A stretch of 64,000 nucleotides of DNA from Fonticella tunisiensis (GCF_004364155.1 NZ_SOAZ01000010.1:1-64000), one strand, 5' to 3'; shown: positions 28,869-38,666, counted from the first letter of the stretch. The notes: generated from the letters alone by a model not told the origin. A program made the numbers and translations.

Positions 28869-28885
28869 ATACCCTGTATAGGTAT
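28869..28885. promoter_or_regulatory. Candidate CsoR/CstR-type operator upstream of the CoA-disulfide reductase fusion
   Basis: ATACC (28869-28873) and GGTAT (28881-28885) form an inverted repeat about 82 bases before the fusion gene's start. CsoR-family repressors, including the persulfide sensor CstR that controls rhodanese and TusA genes, bind ATACC...GGTAT-type sites. The link is inference; no csoR or cstR gene lies in the window. Confidence 0.35.
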
Positions 28886-28978
28886 TTAAATTTATTTTTA
28901 TTTACAACATCTTTTATTGACTTATAAATCAGTTTTAGTATATCCTTAATTATGTTATTTATAAAACGAGGTGGTTAT

Positions 28979-29638
28979 ATGATAAGAGAAATAGAAGCTG
29001 TTATATTCGATATGGATGGAACATTAATAGATTCTATGTGGGTCTGGAAACAGGTGGATATCGATTTTTTAAAGAGAAGGGGCATAGAGCTTCCATCTGA
29101 CCTTCAAAAGTCAATTGAAGGCCTCAGTTTTACTGAGACAGCTATATACTTTAAAAACAGGTTCAACCTTCATGAATCCATAGATGAAATAAAGCAGGAA
29201 TGGACTGATATGGTAAGGGAATACTATACCTCAGTAATTGAGGCTAAAAGAGGTGTTAAAGAATTTTTGAACTATCTTAAGAAAAAGGGCTATAAAATAG
29301 GAATGGCAACAAGCAATTACATGGAGCTGGTTGAAGCAGTGCTTAAAAGAAACGATATTTATAAATACTTTGATGTTATAGTTACAACATGCGAAGTACC
29401 CAGGGATAAATCATTTCCAGATGTATTTATTGAAACTGCCAAAAGGCTAAATGTATCTCCTGAAAAATGCCTTGTTTTCGAAGATACACCTTCGGCTATA
29501 TTAGGTGCAAGGGCAGCCGGCATGAAGGTTATAGGCGTATATGACTGCCATGGCACATGTGCTCCAAAGGAACTTCAGGAGATTGCAGAACATATCATCG
29601 AGGATTTTAACGATATCGTTGAACATATGAACATATAA
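28979..29638 (+). CDS. HAD-superfamily phosphatase/phosphoglucomutase-like hydrolase
   Basis: Protein of 219 residues with HAD motif I FDMDGTLIDS, motif II ATSN, a motif III lysine (RDKSFPD) and motif IV VFEDTPSAILGARAAGMKVIG. The helical cap is of the beta-phosphoglucomutase type. It could be a sugar-phosphate phosphatase; the substrate is not readable from sequence. ATG at 28979 follows GAGGTGG; the upstream in-frame ATG at 28952 lacks a site. Confidence 0.9.
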   Translation: MIREIEAVIFDMDGTLIDSMWVWKQVDIDFLKRRGIELPSDLQKSIEGLSFTETAIYFKNRFNLHESIDEIKQEWTDMVREYYTSVIEAKRGVKEFLNYLKKKGYKIGMATSNYMELVEAVLKRNDIYKYFDVIVTTCEVPRDKSFPDVFIETAKRLNVSPEKCLVFEDTPSAILGARAAGMKVIGVYDCHGTCAPKELQEIAEHIIEDFNDIVEHMNI

Positions 29639-29659
29639 AGACAGGCAATGCCTGTCTTT
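29637..29659. terminator. Bidirectional terminator
   Basis: AAAGACAGGC/GCCTGTCTTT hairpin between converging genes. Confidence 0.85.
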
Positions 29660-30812
29660 ATATGTTCATATACCTTTCAAGGTATGGATTGATGTTTAGC
29701 GTTTCCTTGAGCCTTTTGTATTCCTCTATAGCCTTATGATTTTTGTCAGCTACCTTGACGGCCCTTATAAGAATGTTTTTCGGAGTTTCAAGGGGGGATA
29801 TATATTCTACTACCGAAACCCTGTATCCCTGCGTTTCCAGAAGAAGAGATCTTATTCCATCGGTAAGCAAATCTGCAAATCTTGCCCTTAATATCCCATG
29901 CTTTAATATTGGCTGAAGTTCATCGAACCTGTATTGGCTTAAAAGCTCTCTGTGGCAGCAGGGCACACACATAATAGCTCTTGCATTAACACGAACAGCC
30001 TGGCCAAGGGCCATATCAGTTGCTATATCGCAGGCATGGAGGCTTATTACTATATCTATCCTTCTGTCAGGTTTATACTCGTTTAAATCTCCTTCTATGA
30101 ATTCCATATTTCTATAACCCAGATTTCTTGCCATTTTTCTCGATGCATCAATTACGTTTTTAGAGCGATCAATTCCTATAAAATAGCAATTTTTCTTCTT
30201 TTTCTCTTTTATGTAATAGTTCAGCACAAACGTCAGATACGATTTACCGCAGGCACAGTCCAGTATGTTTATGGTGTCTACGTCTGATATTTCATCAATC
30301 ATTGAATCTATAAGCTCCACGAAATGATCTATCTGATTATACTTTCTTATCATATCGTTTTTAATCTTGCCATCCTTTGTAAGAATACCAATTTCCTTAA
30401 GAAGCTCATTTGCCTCCCCAACCTTTACATAATACTCCCTCTTTAAAATTTTAGAGGTTGAAGTTACATGGTCACTCATTTCTTCATCCACTCTGTCAAC
30501 CTGCCTGGTTTTTACATTTTTATTATCTGCATTCAGTATTGTAGCCCTGCCCCTTTCCTCTAAAATAAATTCAAGGGATTCATAATTCAAAGCTTCCCCT
30601 GCGATAAAATCCGGAACTTCATCAACTTCCAACTTTACATTCCTGCCATTAAAATTTAATATACTTTCTTCAGCCTCATATTCGCCTTCATAAACCTTAA
30701 GTCCCGACTTAAACTTAAAATTAATTGATTTTATGAAATCCCTGTTCTCTTTTATTCTAGAAATTAGCCCCCAGAGCATAAATTTAATCTTGTCACACGT
30801 CTGCTTATTCAT
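29658..30812 (-). CDS. SAM-dependent methyltransferase (Methyltransf_32 / GSTCD-like)
   Basis: Protein of 384 residues. The first 150 form an uncharacterised domain. The C-terminal part has the SAM-binding motif ILDCACGKSYLTFVLNYY (about 183-200), GIDRSKNVI, and an acidic-loop segment DIVISLHACDIATD. The CxC-type segment VPCCHRELL (about 290-298) is typical of this family, which includes eukaryotic GSTCD. Probable RNA or protein methyltransferase; target unknown. Confidence 0.85.
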   Translation of the reverse strand: MNKQTCDKIKFMLWGLISRIKENRDFIKSINFKFKSGLKVYEGEYEAEESILNFNGRNVKLEVDEVPDFIAGEALNYESLEFILEERGRATILNADNKNVKTRQVDRVDEEMSDHVTSTSKILKREYYVKVGEANELLKEIGILTKDGKIKNDMIRKYNQIDHFVELIDSMIDEISDVDTINILDCACGKSYLTFVLNYYIKEKKKKNCYFIGIDRSKNVIDASRKMARNLGYRNMEFIEGDLNEYKPDRRIDIVISLHACDIATDMALGQAVRVNARAIMCVPCCHRELLSQYRFDELQPILKHGILRARFADLLTDGIRSLLLETQGYRVSVVEYISPLETPKNILIRAVKVADKNHKAIEEYKRLKETLNINPYLERYMNI

Positions 30813-30865
30813 ACTTCGTCTCCTTCCTGATTTGCTGCAAGCATATTATAACATAAAAAAATTAA

Positions 30866-30886
30866 ATGGGGGATTCGCTCCCCCAT
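30866..30886 (-). terminator. Terminator of the P-loop gene
   Basis: GGGGGA-TTCG-CTCCCCC-type hairpin followed by T-rich sequence on the minus strand. Confidence 0.85.
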
Positions 30887-30892
30887 AATATA

Positions 30893-31306
30893 TTAAACTG
30901 CAATATATTCCGCTTCAATGTCCTTCAAAGCTTCACTCCTGCCTTTAACCCCGAGTATAAGCTTTATACCATAGTCATCGCTTACTTTTTTTGCGAAGCT
31001 TAAGAATTTAAACAAAGCTTCACGATCTTCATTTAAAATGCTGGTAAGGTTATCAATCAAAATAACTTCAATATCATAATCCTGGGAAATCACACCGAAG
31101 ATAAAACCCGTAAAAGAATCATAGGATGAAATGGGGAACTGAGAGGTATCAATAAGACGAACCAATGGACTGAGTTCAAAAATGCCTTCTGAATTATTAC
31201 TGATGTAAACAAGATGACCCTTTGACTGCTGGGAAAGCTCGTTTGCAATAGAAAAGAGCTTTTTGGTCTTTCCGGCTCCTTTTTCACCGGCTAATACCTG
31301 AATCAT
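30893..31306 (-). CDS. P-loop ATP-binding protein of unknown role
   Basis: Compact 137-residue protein with Walker A GEKGAGKT (7-14) and Walker B VILIDNL (about 83-89), lacking any other recognised domain. The layout resembles a minimal RecA-like or ATPase core. The ATG at 31306 follows GGGGTGATT. Possibly a nucleotide-dependent regulator; no partner is adjacent. Confidence 0.7.
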   Translation of the reverse strand: MIQVLAGEKGAGKTKKLFSIANELSQQSKGHLVYISNNSEGIFELSPLVRLIDTSQFPISSYDSFTGFIFGVISQDYDIEVILIDNLTSILNEDREALFKFLSFAKKVSDDYGIKLILGVKGRSEALKDIEAEYIAV

Positions 31307-31490
31307 TTTAATCACCCCATTTTGTTTATTGTACCTTATTATAAGAGTACTATATTCAGAATTTTTTTTCAACTAAAATCCGTACAATATTTTCCTCTCT
31401 TTTAGTAGTATTTACCTGTATATTCTTTTTATTCACCTTTATATATAAAAATATAATTATTTTTCAACGTTTCCATATAAGTTAAATATA

Positions 31491-31530
31491 AAAGCAGAGG
31501 AACAGCATTTCGACTTATTCCCCTGCTTCT
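31491..31530 (-). terminator. Terminator of the Usp gene
   Basis: AGCAGAGGAA/TTCCCCTGCT stem with one mismatch, followed by T-rich sequence on the minus strand. Confidence 0.7.
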
Positions 31531-31536
31531 ATATTA

Positions 31537-31932
31537 CTATTCGAGCTCCTCTGACGGAATTATATAAAATTTTCTATCCGGAAGCTTACTTTTTAATTCA
31601 TAAATTATCCCCGCATCCTTACAATCTTTTGGAGGTTCGCCCAGTATAATATGATCTATTTTTTTGTCCTTTGCAAAATCTATAATCGCCCCGCTTACGT
31701 CCTTTGATCTCAATACAGTCATGTCAGCTCCTACTTCCTTTGATTTGTCAAAAAGGTACTCAAGAGCTTCTGCTTCTTTATGATTCCCAAGAAAATTTAC
31801 TCCATCCCTGGCAACATGAATAACGAAAAGCTCTCCATTTATTTTCTCCTTCAAAATAGCCCCTCTTTTTATAAGACGTCCACATGTTTTTTGTTGTGTA
31901 ACACAAACCATAATATTGCCTGTATTATTCAC
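31537..31932 (-). CDS. Universal stress protein (Usp-fold, KdpD-like)
   Basis: Protein of 131 residues with a Usp alpha/beta fold. The start NIMVCVTQQKTCGRLI resembles the Usp domain inside sensor kinase KdpD more than free UspA. The nucleotide-binding glycines of UspA (GxxGxxG) are replaced by GEPPKDC, so ATP binding is doubtful. No kdp genes are nearby. Single gene. Confidence 0.8.
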   Translation of the reverse strand: MNNTGNIMVCVTQQKTCGRLIKRGAILKEKINGELFVIHVARDGVNFLGNHKEAEALEYLFDKSKEVGADMTVLRSKDVSGAIIDFAKDKKIDHIILGEPPKDCKDAGIIYELKSKLPDRKFYIIPSEELE

Positions 31933-32154
31933 ACCTATTACCCCTTTCTGGGTATATTATTTCATCTATATTATACTTTATCTTTCTCTTACAGTTACAT
32001 ATTTTATCAGATAATTATACCTTTTACAAATTAATAAATTATGTCTAAAAACCTGCTTTACTATATAAAGTATTGTTTATAGTAAATTCGTGTTTTAAAA
32101 AGCGAAGGCCTAACTCCATACTCCACTTCATCTCATCTCTCAATTATTACATCC

Positions 32155-32445
32155 TCAAACTTTGTCCTGCCAAGGGGGCTTAAATTCATTCCAAGTATGT
32201 TTTCTCTTACTGCTTGAGTCCATCTGTATTTCCACATGCTTTGACATATTGTTTATGGTTCCAATTAGATTTTCGGTAGCAAATATCGTATCTTCAACTT
32301 TCCTTGATATCTTGTCCACAATACACTTCTGATTATGCTTTAGCAGCCCAAGATGCTCTTTTTTAGTGTCTGCAGCATCTATAGACACGGCTGTTTCTTC
32401 CTGATTCTGTATTTGTTTAAGTTTCTTATTTTTCCATATAAGCAT
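32155..32445 (-). CDS. Hypothetical protein with amphipathic helix
   Basis: Not recognised. Ninety-six residues from ATG at 32445 (after GGGGAGGGG). The middle, DKISRKVEDTIFATENLIGTINNMSKHVEIQM, is a long amphipathic helix with the heptad look of a chemoreceptor or cyclase signalling helix. No membrane segment. The neighbouring gaps (31933-32154 and 32446-32642) show nothing further. Confidence 0.55.
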   Translation of the reverse strand: MLIWKNKKLKQIQNQEETAVSIDAADTKKEHLGLLKHNQKCIVDKISRKVEDTIFATENLIGTINNMSKHVEIQMDSSSKRKHTWNEFKPPWQDKV

Positions 32446-32642
32446 ATAACCCCTCCCCAAAAATATTATTGTTTACACATCGAACATATTTGAGTTTTAT
32501 TAACGGACAAATATATTTTTCTTGATAAAAAATTATTAATATTATTTTACCAGATTTGACTTAAAATTTAAAATATTGATTTTAAACCCCATTGTTTTAT
32601 GCAATTTTTTATTTCAAAATATATAATATAAATGTAAGAGCA

Positions 32643-33803
32643 ATGATAGATAAGGTGAAACATTTGGATACACAAAAAGTATTACTGCTTCTATCCCGAG
32701 ATGAGGGCCCTAAACTTGATTTCAAGCTAAAATTAAATATAGAAACCGAAGGCAGCAAAAAGGAGCTGGCAAAGGATATATGTGCAATTGCCAACTCCCG
32801 GGGAGGAAGAGGATATATTTTATTTGGCGTAGAGGATAAAACCAAAAAACTAGTAGGCATCAACAGACATGAGTTTCTTGAGGAACAAATACAACAGATT
32901 GTAAGTACAAGGCTGGATCCTCCTGTTCCGATTTCAGTATCAATAGCAAACATTCACGGTAAGGATATAGGAATTATAACAATATATAATACTGATCAAA
33001 AATCTCATCAGATGAGGGAAAATGGTGCTTTTTATACAAGACGAGGCTCCACTACGGATATAATGCACAAGGAAGAAATTGCTTCGATGCTTCAGGAAAC
33101 GGGCCTTTTAAGCTATGAACTCCTTCCTGTCGTAAGAGCATCAAAAATGGACCTGGATTTTGACAAAATAAAAAAATTCCTTATAAAATCAGGGCTATCA
33201 TCGGAAGTAGATGATTCCATACTTTTAAATTCAGGGATAATTTCTATGGAAAAGGACTCTAGCGAATTTCATCCAACATGTGGAGGAATTCTTCTTTTTG
33301 GAAATCAACCTCAAAATTTTTTACCCCATTCCATAATCAAGATCATAAACATGATAAATAATGACCTTCCCAGGCATTTTATAGCTAAGGGCACTATATT
33401 GGATATGCTGAATGATTCTATTGAATTTATAAAAAACTGTATAAATGAAATTATTGACTTTCCCATTGAAATCATGGAGGATCTTCTTGGAAAAGCTGTC
33501 ATACACAGGGACTATTTTGATATAAACAATTCCATTGAGATTTATCTCGGCAATGATAAATTTGAAATAACAAACCCAGGAGCCGCAGGAAAAAATGAAA
33601 TCACAAACAGAAACAGGTATATAAGGAGGAATATGTGGCTTTACCTTAAATTGCTGACCATCGACATAAGCAACAGGTATTTCCATAAATCCATAAACCT
33701 TTCAAAGCTTATAAAAAAATACGGAAAAATTAAATATTTCAATATACCCTCTAAAAATATTTTTAAAGTTGTGATTAAACCTAAACTTAAAATAAAGAAG
33801 TAG
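32643..33803 (+). CDS. AlbA_2 (Schlafen-type, divergent AAA_4) ATP-binding protein
   Basis: Protein of about 386 residues. The N-terminal AlbA_2 domain (about 10-140) has EGPKLDFKL, the family glutamate/aspartate motif, CAIANSRGGRGYILFGVED and FYTRRGSTTD. The C-terminal half resembles the conserved helicase-like and HATPase-like region of COG2865 proteins, which may be regulators. Start is ambiguous: ATG at 32643 has no good site, whereas TTG at 32664 follows AAGGTGA and matches the usual beginning of homologues (MDTxKxL). Role unknown. Confidence 0.82.
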   Translation: MIDKVKHLDTQKVLLLLSRDEGPKLDFKLKLNIETEGSKKELAKDICAIANSRGGRGYILFGVEDKTKKLVGINRHEFLEEQIQQIVSTRLDPPVPISVSIANIHGKDIGIITIYNTDQKSHQMRENGAFYTRRGSTTDIMHKEEIASMLQETGLLSYELLPVVRASKMDLDFDKIKKFLIKSGLSSEVDDSILLNSGIISMEKDSSEFHPTCGGILLFGNQPQNFLPHSIIKIINMINNDLPRHFIAKGTILDMLNDSIEFIKNCINEIIDFPIEIMEDLLGKAVIHRDYFDINNSIEIYLGNDKFEITNPGAAGKNEITNRNRYIRRNMWLYLKLLTIDISNRYFHKSINLSKLIKKYGKIKYFNIPSKNIFKVVIKPKLKIKK

Positions 33804-33842
33804 AGTTTGGCCTTTCGCCAACTCGAATATACAATTACTGTA

Positions 33843-33872
33843 AAAAAGGGTGGACGTAAAAAACCACCCCTT
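33843..33872. terminator. Bidirectional terminator
   Basis: AAGGGTGG/CCACCCCTT stem with A/T-rich flanks between converging genes. Confidence 0.75.
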
Positions 33873-33876
33873 CAAC

Positions 33877-34251
33877 TTATTTCTTAATCTCATTGTAAAT
33901 TCTTTTGATTTCTCCTTCATGAAAGCTTATTATCTCATTCAGTGTATCTTCCATAGGCTGATATTCCTCTGTGTATTCAAATTTAATGCACCATACGGGA
34001 TTGAATTCATCCTCTACTTCTTCAATATCGTATCCTTTATCGGCAATATATTTCATATTATAATTATCGAATATCTCATTATACTCGTTGTCGTCTACAT
34101 CCCTGTCGGTAGTTAAAAAAAGATTAACTATACCATCTTCAACATATGCCTTATATACAAATTCAAGCCCTCTTTCAATTTGATAACTTCCAAGTTCATT
34201 TGTCAGCATTCCGTCTTCCTTCTCCATGAGTACAAGGCTGGATGCCTCCAT
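33877..34251 (-). CDS. Conserved small acidic protein (clostridial hypothetical, DUF6762-like)
   Basis: Acidic 124-residue protein that begins MEASSLVLMEKEDG and contains GLEFVYKAYVEDGIVNLFLTT, features I associate with a clostridial family of unknown function (DUF6762); that assignment is from memory. No membrane segment or catalytic motif. It is monocistronic next to the glyQS gene. Confidence 0.65.
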   Translation of the reverse strand: MEASSLVLMEKEDGMLTNELGSYQIERGLEFVYKAYVEDGIVNLFLTTDRDVDDNEYNEIFDNYNMKYIADKGYDIEEVEDEFNPVWCIKFEYTEEYQPMEDTLNEIISFHEGEIKRIYNEIKK

Positions 34252-34339
34252 AAAATACCTCCTTTTCCAGACTTATTTTTCTTTAAATCCCCTAAATTAC
34301 TCTTATAAAATATTTGTGCTTTAAAAGAATAGATCAAAA

Positions 34340-35731
34340 CTAAAACTCTATCTTTTCTTCAATATACTTTACAAGCTCATCTATAGGAATTCTCACCTGC
34401 TCCATAGAATCCCTTTCCCTCACTGTAACCATATTGTCATTTACAGAGTCAAAGTCATAGGTTACGCAGAAAGGAGTGCCTATTTCGTCCTGTCTCCTAT
34501 ATCGCTTTCCTATGCTTCCGGTTTCATCATAGTCAACCATAAACTTCTTTGACAGCATGCCATATACCCTCTGAGCGCCTTCGGAAAGCTTCTTGGAAAG
34601 AGGGAGAACCGCTGCCTTAAATGGTGCAAGTGCAGGATGAAGCCTTAAAACTGTTCTCACGTCCCCGCCTTCAAGGTCCTCTTCGTCATATGCATCAACG
34701 AGAAATGCAAGTGCAACTCTGTCCGCACCAACTGAAGGCTCTATACAGTATGGTACAACCTTTTCATTTGTTTGGGGATCAAGATATACAAGCTCCTCAC
34801 CGGAATGCTTAATATGCTGTTTTAAATCAAAGTCTGTCCTGTCTGCTATTCCCCAGAGCTCACCCCATCCAAAGGGGAAGTTATATTCTATATCTGTAGT
34901 AGCATTGCTATAGTGGGAAAGCTCTTCCTTCTCATGATCCCTCAGTCTTATATTTTCTTCCTTCAAACCAAGTTTTAAAAGCCAATCCCTGCAAAAGTTT
35001 TTCCAGTAGTTAAACCATTCCAGGTCTTCACCTGGCTTACAGAAAAACTCAAGCTCCATCTGCTCAAATTCCCTGGTTCTAAAGGTGAAGTTTCCTGGTG
35101 TAATTTCGTTTCTAAAGGATTTTCCTATCTGGGCTATACCAAATGGAAGTTTCTTTCTTGATGTTCTGAGTACATTTTTAAAGTTTACAAATATACCCTG
35201 GGCAGTTTCGGGTCTTAGGTATACAAGGGCCTTTGAATCCTCGGTAACACCCTGATAGGTTTTAAACATCAGGTTAAACTTCCTTATATCGGTAAAGTTC
35301 TGACTGCCACATTCAGGACATTTAATGTTATGCTCCCTAATATAGTCGAGCATCTTCTCATTATTCCAGCCATCTACCCCCGCTACTTCAATTCCATGCT
35401 CGTGCATATAATCCTCTATCAGCTTATCAGCTCTAAATCTTGATTTACACTCTTTGCAGTCCATAAGAGGGTCGCTGAAACCTCCAACATGCCCGGATGC
35501 AACCCATACCTCAGGGTTCATTAAAATTGCACAGTCCACACCAACATTATACGGTGATTCCTGCACGAACTTTTTCCACCATGCCCTCTTTACATTATTC
35601 TTAAATTCAACGCCTAAGGGACCATAATCCCAGGTATTTGCAAGACCTCCATATATTTCAGAGCCCGGAAATATAAAACCTCTACTTTTACATAAGGATA
35701 CTATCTTATCCATTGTTTTCTCAACAGCCAT
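34340..35731 (-). CDS. glyQS: Glycyl-tRNA synthetase (single-chain, alpha2 type)
   Basis: Class II synthetase of 463 residues charging tRNA-Gly. Motifs: [18 protein letters not shown] near the start, motif 2 [27 protein letters not shown], and motif 3 [15 protein letters not shown] zinc-type CKECKSRF...CPECGSQNF pair lies at about 92-150. ATG at 35731 is 7 bases after GGAGG. Expression is controlled by the T-box leader just upstream. Confidence 0.97.
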   Translation of the reverse strand: MAVEKTMDKIVSLCKSRGFIFPGSEIYGGLANTWDYGPLGVEFKNNVKRAWWKKFVQESPYNVGVDCAILMNPEVWVASGHVGGFSDPLMDCKECKSRFRADKLIEDYMHEHGIEVAGVDGWNNEKMLDYIREHNIKCPECGSQNFTDIRKFNLMFKTYQGVTEDSKALVYLRPETAQGIFVNFKNVLRTSRKKLPFGIAQIGKSFRNEITPGNFTFRTREFEQMELEFFCKPGEDLEWFNYWKNFCRDWLLKLGLKEENIRLRDHEKEELSHYSNATTDIEYNFPFGWGELWGIADRTDFDLKQHIKHSGEELVYLDPQTNEKVVPYCIEPSVGADRVALAFLVDAYDEEDLEGGDVRTVLRLHPALAPFKAAVLPLSKKLSEGAQRVYGMLSKKFMVDYDETGSIGKRYRRQDEIGTPFCVTYDFDSVNDNMVTVRERDSMEQVRIPIDELVKYIEEKIEF

Positions 35732-35756
35732 ATTCAAACCTCCTTATACAAATATA

Positions 35757-35962
35757 AAAAACCCTTCATCCCGTAAAGGGACGAAAGGTTTACTTCCGCG
35801 GTTCCACCCTTATTGGCTTAAAGCCCTCTTTTATTAAAGTGCTCCGAGACGCCCTTCACTGAGATTCAATACCGGATTCCCACCATCACCGGCTCTCTTA
35901 AATTGAACTTGTCAGCTACTCCTTCTCATCACTGCACTCATATTAACTTTTAATGATAATAA
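35757..35962 (-). ncRNA. T-box leader (tRNA-Gly-responsive riboswitch) of glyQS
   Basis: On the minus strand the T-box sequence GGGTGGAACCGCGG lies at 35796-35809, directly before a terminator helix (35757-35791). That helix can compete with an antiterminator containing the T-box. Upstream is a Stem I with the AGTGATGAGAAGGAG start and a GAAGGGCGTCTCGGAGC segment, where GGC is the likely specifier codon for glycine. Unacylated tRNA-Gly would bind and allow read-through into glyQS. The leader fills most of the gap between glyQS and the HesB-like gene. Confidence 0.93.
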
Positions 35963-35989
35963 TACCAAATTATAAGTATTTGTCAAGCA

Positions 35990-36346
35990 TCAACTATTGT
36001 TTTTTAGGCCGCATCCCGTGCACCCCCTTCGGCTCCCGCATCCCCCTCCGCAACCTGAGGTAACTGATCTGAGTGACTTTATTATAAAACCTTCCTTTGG
36101 ATTTGTTACATAATCGATGCTTATTCCATCTGAATACCTTGGCATATATTCACTATCAGTTATAAACTGAATTCCGTTAACCTCTGTAATTTCATCTCCC
36201 TCCCTTATATAGTCAAATGCAATTCCAAATCTTGCACCTGAGCAAAATGCTCTTTCAACGTATATCCTTAAAACCGGAACTTCATTGTGAAGTTCAACGA
36301 CCTCTTTAATCTTTCTTTCAGCCAAAGCCGTAACCTTAAATTCCAC
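35990..36346 (-). CDS. HesB/IscA-like protein with C-terminal cysteine cluster
   Basis: Protein of 118 residues with the Fe-S biosynthesis (HesB/IscA) fold: VTALAERKIKEVV, the early cysteine in RAFCSGARFG (C35) and a C-terminal cluster CGGGCGSRRGCTGC, which holds the two usual cysteines plus extras. It may assemble or carry iron-sulfur clusters. It is not the canonical IscA length or ending. Separated from the similar-fold selenoprotein at 47432 by 11 kb. Monocistronic. Confidence 0.85.
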   Translation of the reverse strand: MEFKVTALAERKIKEVVELHNEVPVLRIYVERAFCSGARFGIAFDYIREGDEITEVNGIQFITDSEYMPRYSDGISIDYVTNPKEGFIIKSLRSVTSGCGGGCGSRRGCTGCGLKNNS

Positions 36347-36485
36347 AGCATGCCCCCCTTATTAATCTATGGTAATGTATAGTATACCCCTTCAAAGCCA
36401 TGTAATCAACCGATGGTATTAAATTTTATTTGTAAGATAATATGTTTTTTTGATATACTTATTTTACTATACAATTAAAAGGGTG

Positions 36486-36758
36486 ATGAAAGTGATTCGT
36501 CTCTGGGGAAAGATTATTAAAGATAACAAGATAATGGAGCAGCAAGAATATACCTGCTCTGAAGAAATGAACTATCAGCAGCAGCTTAAAAGATGCATTA
36601 CAGAAATATGCTATAAACTTGATATTCAAAAACCCTACTGGCTTCCTAAGAACCTTGAGGAATACAACAAATATAAAAAAACCTCCTTCTATCAGGATAA
36701 CTTCATAGAAGAAATAGATTTTGATCGATTTGAAATAATTGTCCTGGAGGAAAAATAA
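36486..36758 (+). CDS. Small hypothetical protein (clostridial)
   Basis: Not assigned to a named family. Ninety residues, starting MKVIRLWGKIIKDNKI; contains YKLDIQKPYWLPKNLEEYNKYKK. Soluble and charged. The ATG at 36486 is near GGGTG; GTG at 36492 is possible. It converges on pgi through a strong terminator. Confidence 0.65.
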   Translation: MKVIRLWGKIIKDNKIMEQQEYTCSEEMNYQQQLKRCITEICYKLDIQKPYWLPKNLEEYNKYKKTSFYQDNFIEEIDFDRFEIIVLEEK

Positions 36759-36790
36759 AGGTGTAGAATCTCTTTGAATTCTACACCTTT
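36757..36790. terminator. Bidirectional terminator between hypothetical gene and pgi
   Basis: Perfect 13-base stem AAAGGTGTAGAAT/ATTCTACACCTTT, 8-base loop. Confidence 0.9.
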
Positions 36791-36794
36791 AATG

Positions 36795-38147
36795 CTATCT
36801 TCCAAGCCTTCTTTCAAGTTCCTCCCTCTGTGCCTCAAAGCCCGGCTTTCCAAGAAGTGCAAACATGTTCTTCTTATATGCTTCAACTCCAGGCTGATCA
36901 AATGGATTAACACCATTTAGGTGGCCGCTAATACCGCATGCCTTTTCAAACATATATACAAGCTTACCAAAGTAGAATGGGTTCATTTCAGGTACGTTTA
37001 TTATAATATTTGGAACTCCTCCATCGTTGTGTGCTAGAACAGTTCCTTCCATAGCCTTTTTGTTTACGAAGTCCATTGTCTTTCCAGCAAGGAAATTAAG
37101 ACCATCTATGTTGTCCTTATCCTCTTTTATTTCAACATCATATCTAACCTTCTCTATATTAATAACGGTTTCAAAGATATTTCTCATACCCTCCTGTATA
37201 TACTGTCCCATAGAGTGGAGGTCTGTTGAGAAATCAACTGCTGCAGGGAAAATTCCCTTATTGTCCTTTCCTTCGCTCTCTCCGTAAAGCTGCTTCCACC
37301 ATTCTGCAAAATAATGCATAGATGGTTCATAGTTAACAAGTATTTCTGTTGTCTTGCCCTTTCTATAAAGTATGTTCCTTACTGCTGCATATGTATAGGC
37401 TGTATTCTTTAGTACATCGATTGTGGAATACTCCTCCATGCCGCTTTGAGCACCCTTCATCATCTCAACTATATCTACTCCGCTGACAGCAATAGGAAGA
37501 AGCCCAACAGCCGTTAAAACTGAATATCTTCCTCCAACGTCATCCGGTATAACAAATGTTTCATATCCTTCTGCATCTGCAAGCTTCTTTAAAGCACCCT
37601 TTGCCCTATCAGTGGTAGCGTATATTCTTTCTCTTGTCCCGTCTTTTCCGTATTTGTTTTCCATGTAATCCTTGAATATCCTGAAAGCTATTGCCGGCTC
37701 TGTGGTTGTTCCTGACTTGGATATTACGTTTACCGAAATATCCTTTCCCTCTATAAGAGTTAATAAATCCCTCATATATACAGGGCTTATGTTGTTTCCA
37801 ACGAAGTATATTTCAGGAGTCTTTCTCTTATCCTTTGGAAGTATATTATAGAAATTGTGATTCAAAGCTTCTATGGCTGCTCTAGCCCCTAGGTATGACC
37901 CTCCTATACCTATAACAATAAGAACGTCTGAATTGGATTTAATTTTATCTGCTGCCTTTAATATTCTTTCAAACTCATCCTTATCATAATTTACAGGCAA
38001 ATCTATCCATCCTAAAAAATCGCTTCCAGGCCCAGTTTTGTTATGTAGCTTTTCATGTGCATCAGTTATTTGTCCCTGAAGATACTTGATTTCATGTTCA
38101 TTCATAAAATCCAGCACTTTTGAGTAGTCTATTGTTATATTTGCCAT
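36795..38147 (-). CDS. pgi: Glucose-6-phosphate isomerase
   Basis: Glycolytic isomerase of 450 residues of the short bacterial type. Characteristic segments: [16 protein letters not shown] (about 80-95), [16 protein letters not shown] (about 140-155), the catalytic-region [16 protein letters not shown], and [13 protein letters not shown] at 38147 follows GGAGGG by 6 bases; the ATG at 38165 lacks a proper site. Pairs functionally with fba elsewhere in the window. Confidence 0.97.
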   Translation of the reverse strand: MANITIDYSKVLDFMNEHEIKYLQGQITDAHEKLHNKTGPGSDFLGWIDLPVNYDKDEFERILKAADKIKSNSDVLIVIGIGGSYLGARAAIEALNHNFYNILPKDKRKTPEIYFVGNNISPVYMRDLLTLIEGKDISVNVISKSGTTTEPAIAFRIFKDYMENKYGKDGTRERIYATTDRAKGALKKLADAEGYETFVIPDDVGGRYSVLTAVGLLPIAVSGVDIVEMMKGAQSGMEEYSTIDVLKNTAYTYAAVRNILYRKGKTTEILVNYEPSMHYFAEWWKQLYGESEGKDNKGIFPAAVDFSTDLHSMGQYIQEGMRNIFETVINIEKVRYDVEIKEDKDNIDGLNFLAGKTMDFVNKKAMEGTVLAHNDGGVPNIIINVPEMNPFYFGKLVYMFEKACGISGHLNGVNPFDQPGVEAYKKNMFALLGKPGFEAQREELERRLGR

Positions 38148-38315
38148 AACATACCCTCCAATCATTTCTATAATTCATATTCCATTTTATATTATATATC
38201 TTAACACTACAATAACAAAAAAGGTAAAATATTTAAACAAAATAAAAATATTTGTTTTATATACTATATATCATTTGCATAGGCAACAATAATATGCCTA
38301 TTATTTCTATACAAA

Positions 38316-38573
38316 TTACAAATATCTAGTAATAATATACAATTGAATAATCATAATAACTGGAATACCTATAATAAATTTTAAATGTTTGGTTTTATGT
38401 CTAAAACAGTACATTCCAGCAAGTATTCCAAGACTTCCTAATAATACAGCTAAAATAACTAGGGTGTTTTCTGATATTCTCCACCTGTTTTTTATTGCCT
38501 TCTGCTTGTCTATATACATGATAACAAATGCAATAATATTTACAAGTAATAAATAATAAACAAATATGTTCAT
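38316..38573 (-). CDS. DUF1294 small membrane protein
   Basis: Eighty-five residues with three membrane helices and the family motif YIDKQKAIKNRWRISENTLVILAVLLGSLG followed by FRHKTKHLKF. ATG at 38573 follows AAAGGAGA by 7 bases. Function unknown. The 150 bases upstream of pgi (38148-38315) show nothing beyond AT-rich sequence. Confidence 0.88.
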   Translation of the reverse strand: MNIFVYYLLLVNIIAFVIMYIDKQKAIKNRWRISENTLVILAVLLGSLGILAGMYCFRHKTKHLKFIIGIPVIMIIQLYIITRYL

Positions 38574-38666
38574 GCTCATTCTCCTTTTAAAAAATTCATT
38601 TCAAATCAATTATAATTTTGTTATAGATGGGAATAACTATAATAGAAATTTTAAGGAGGTATGCAC

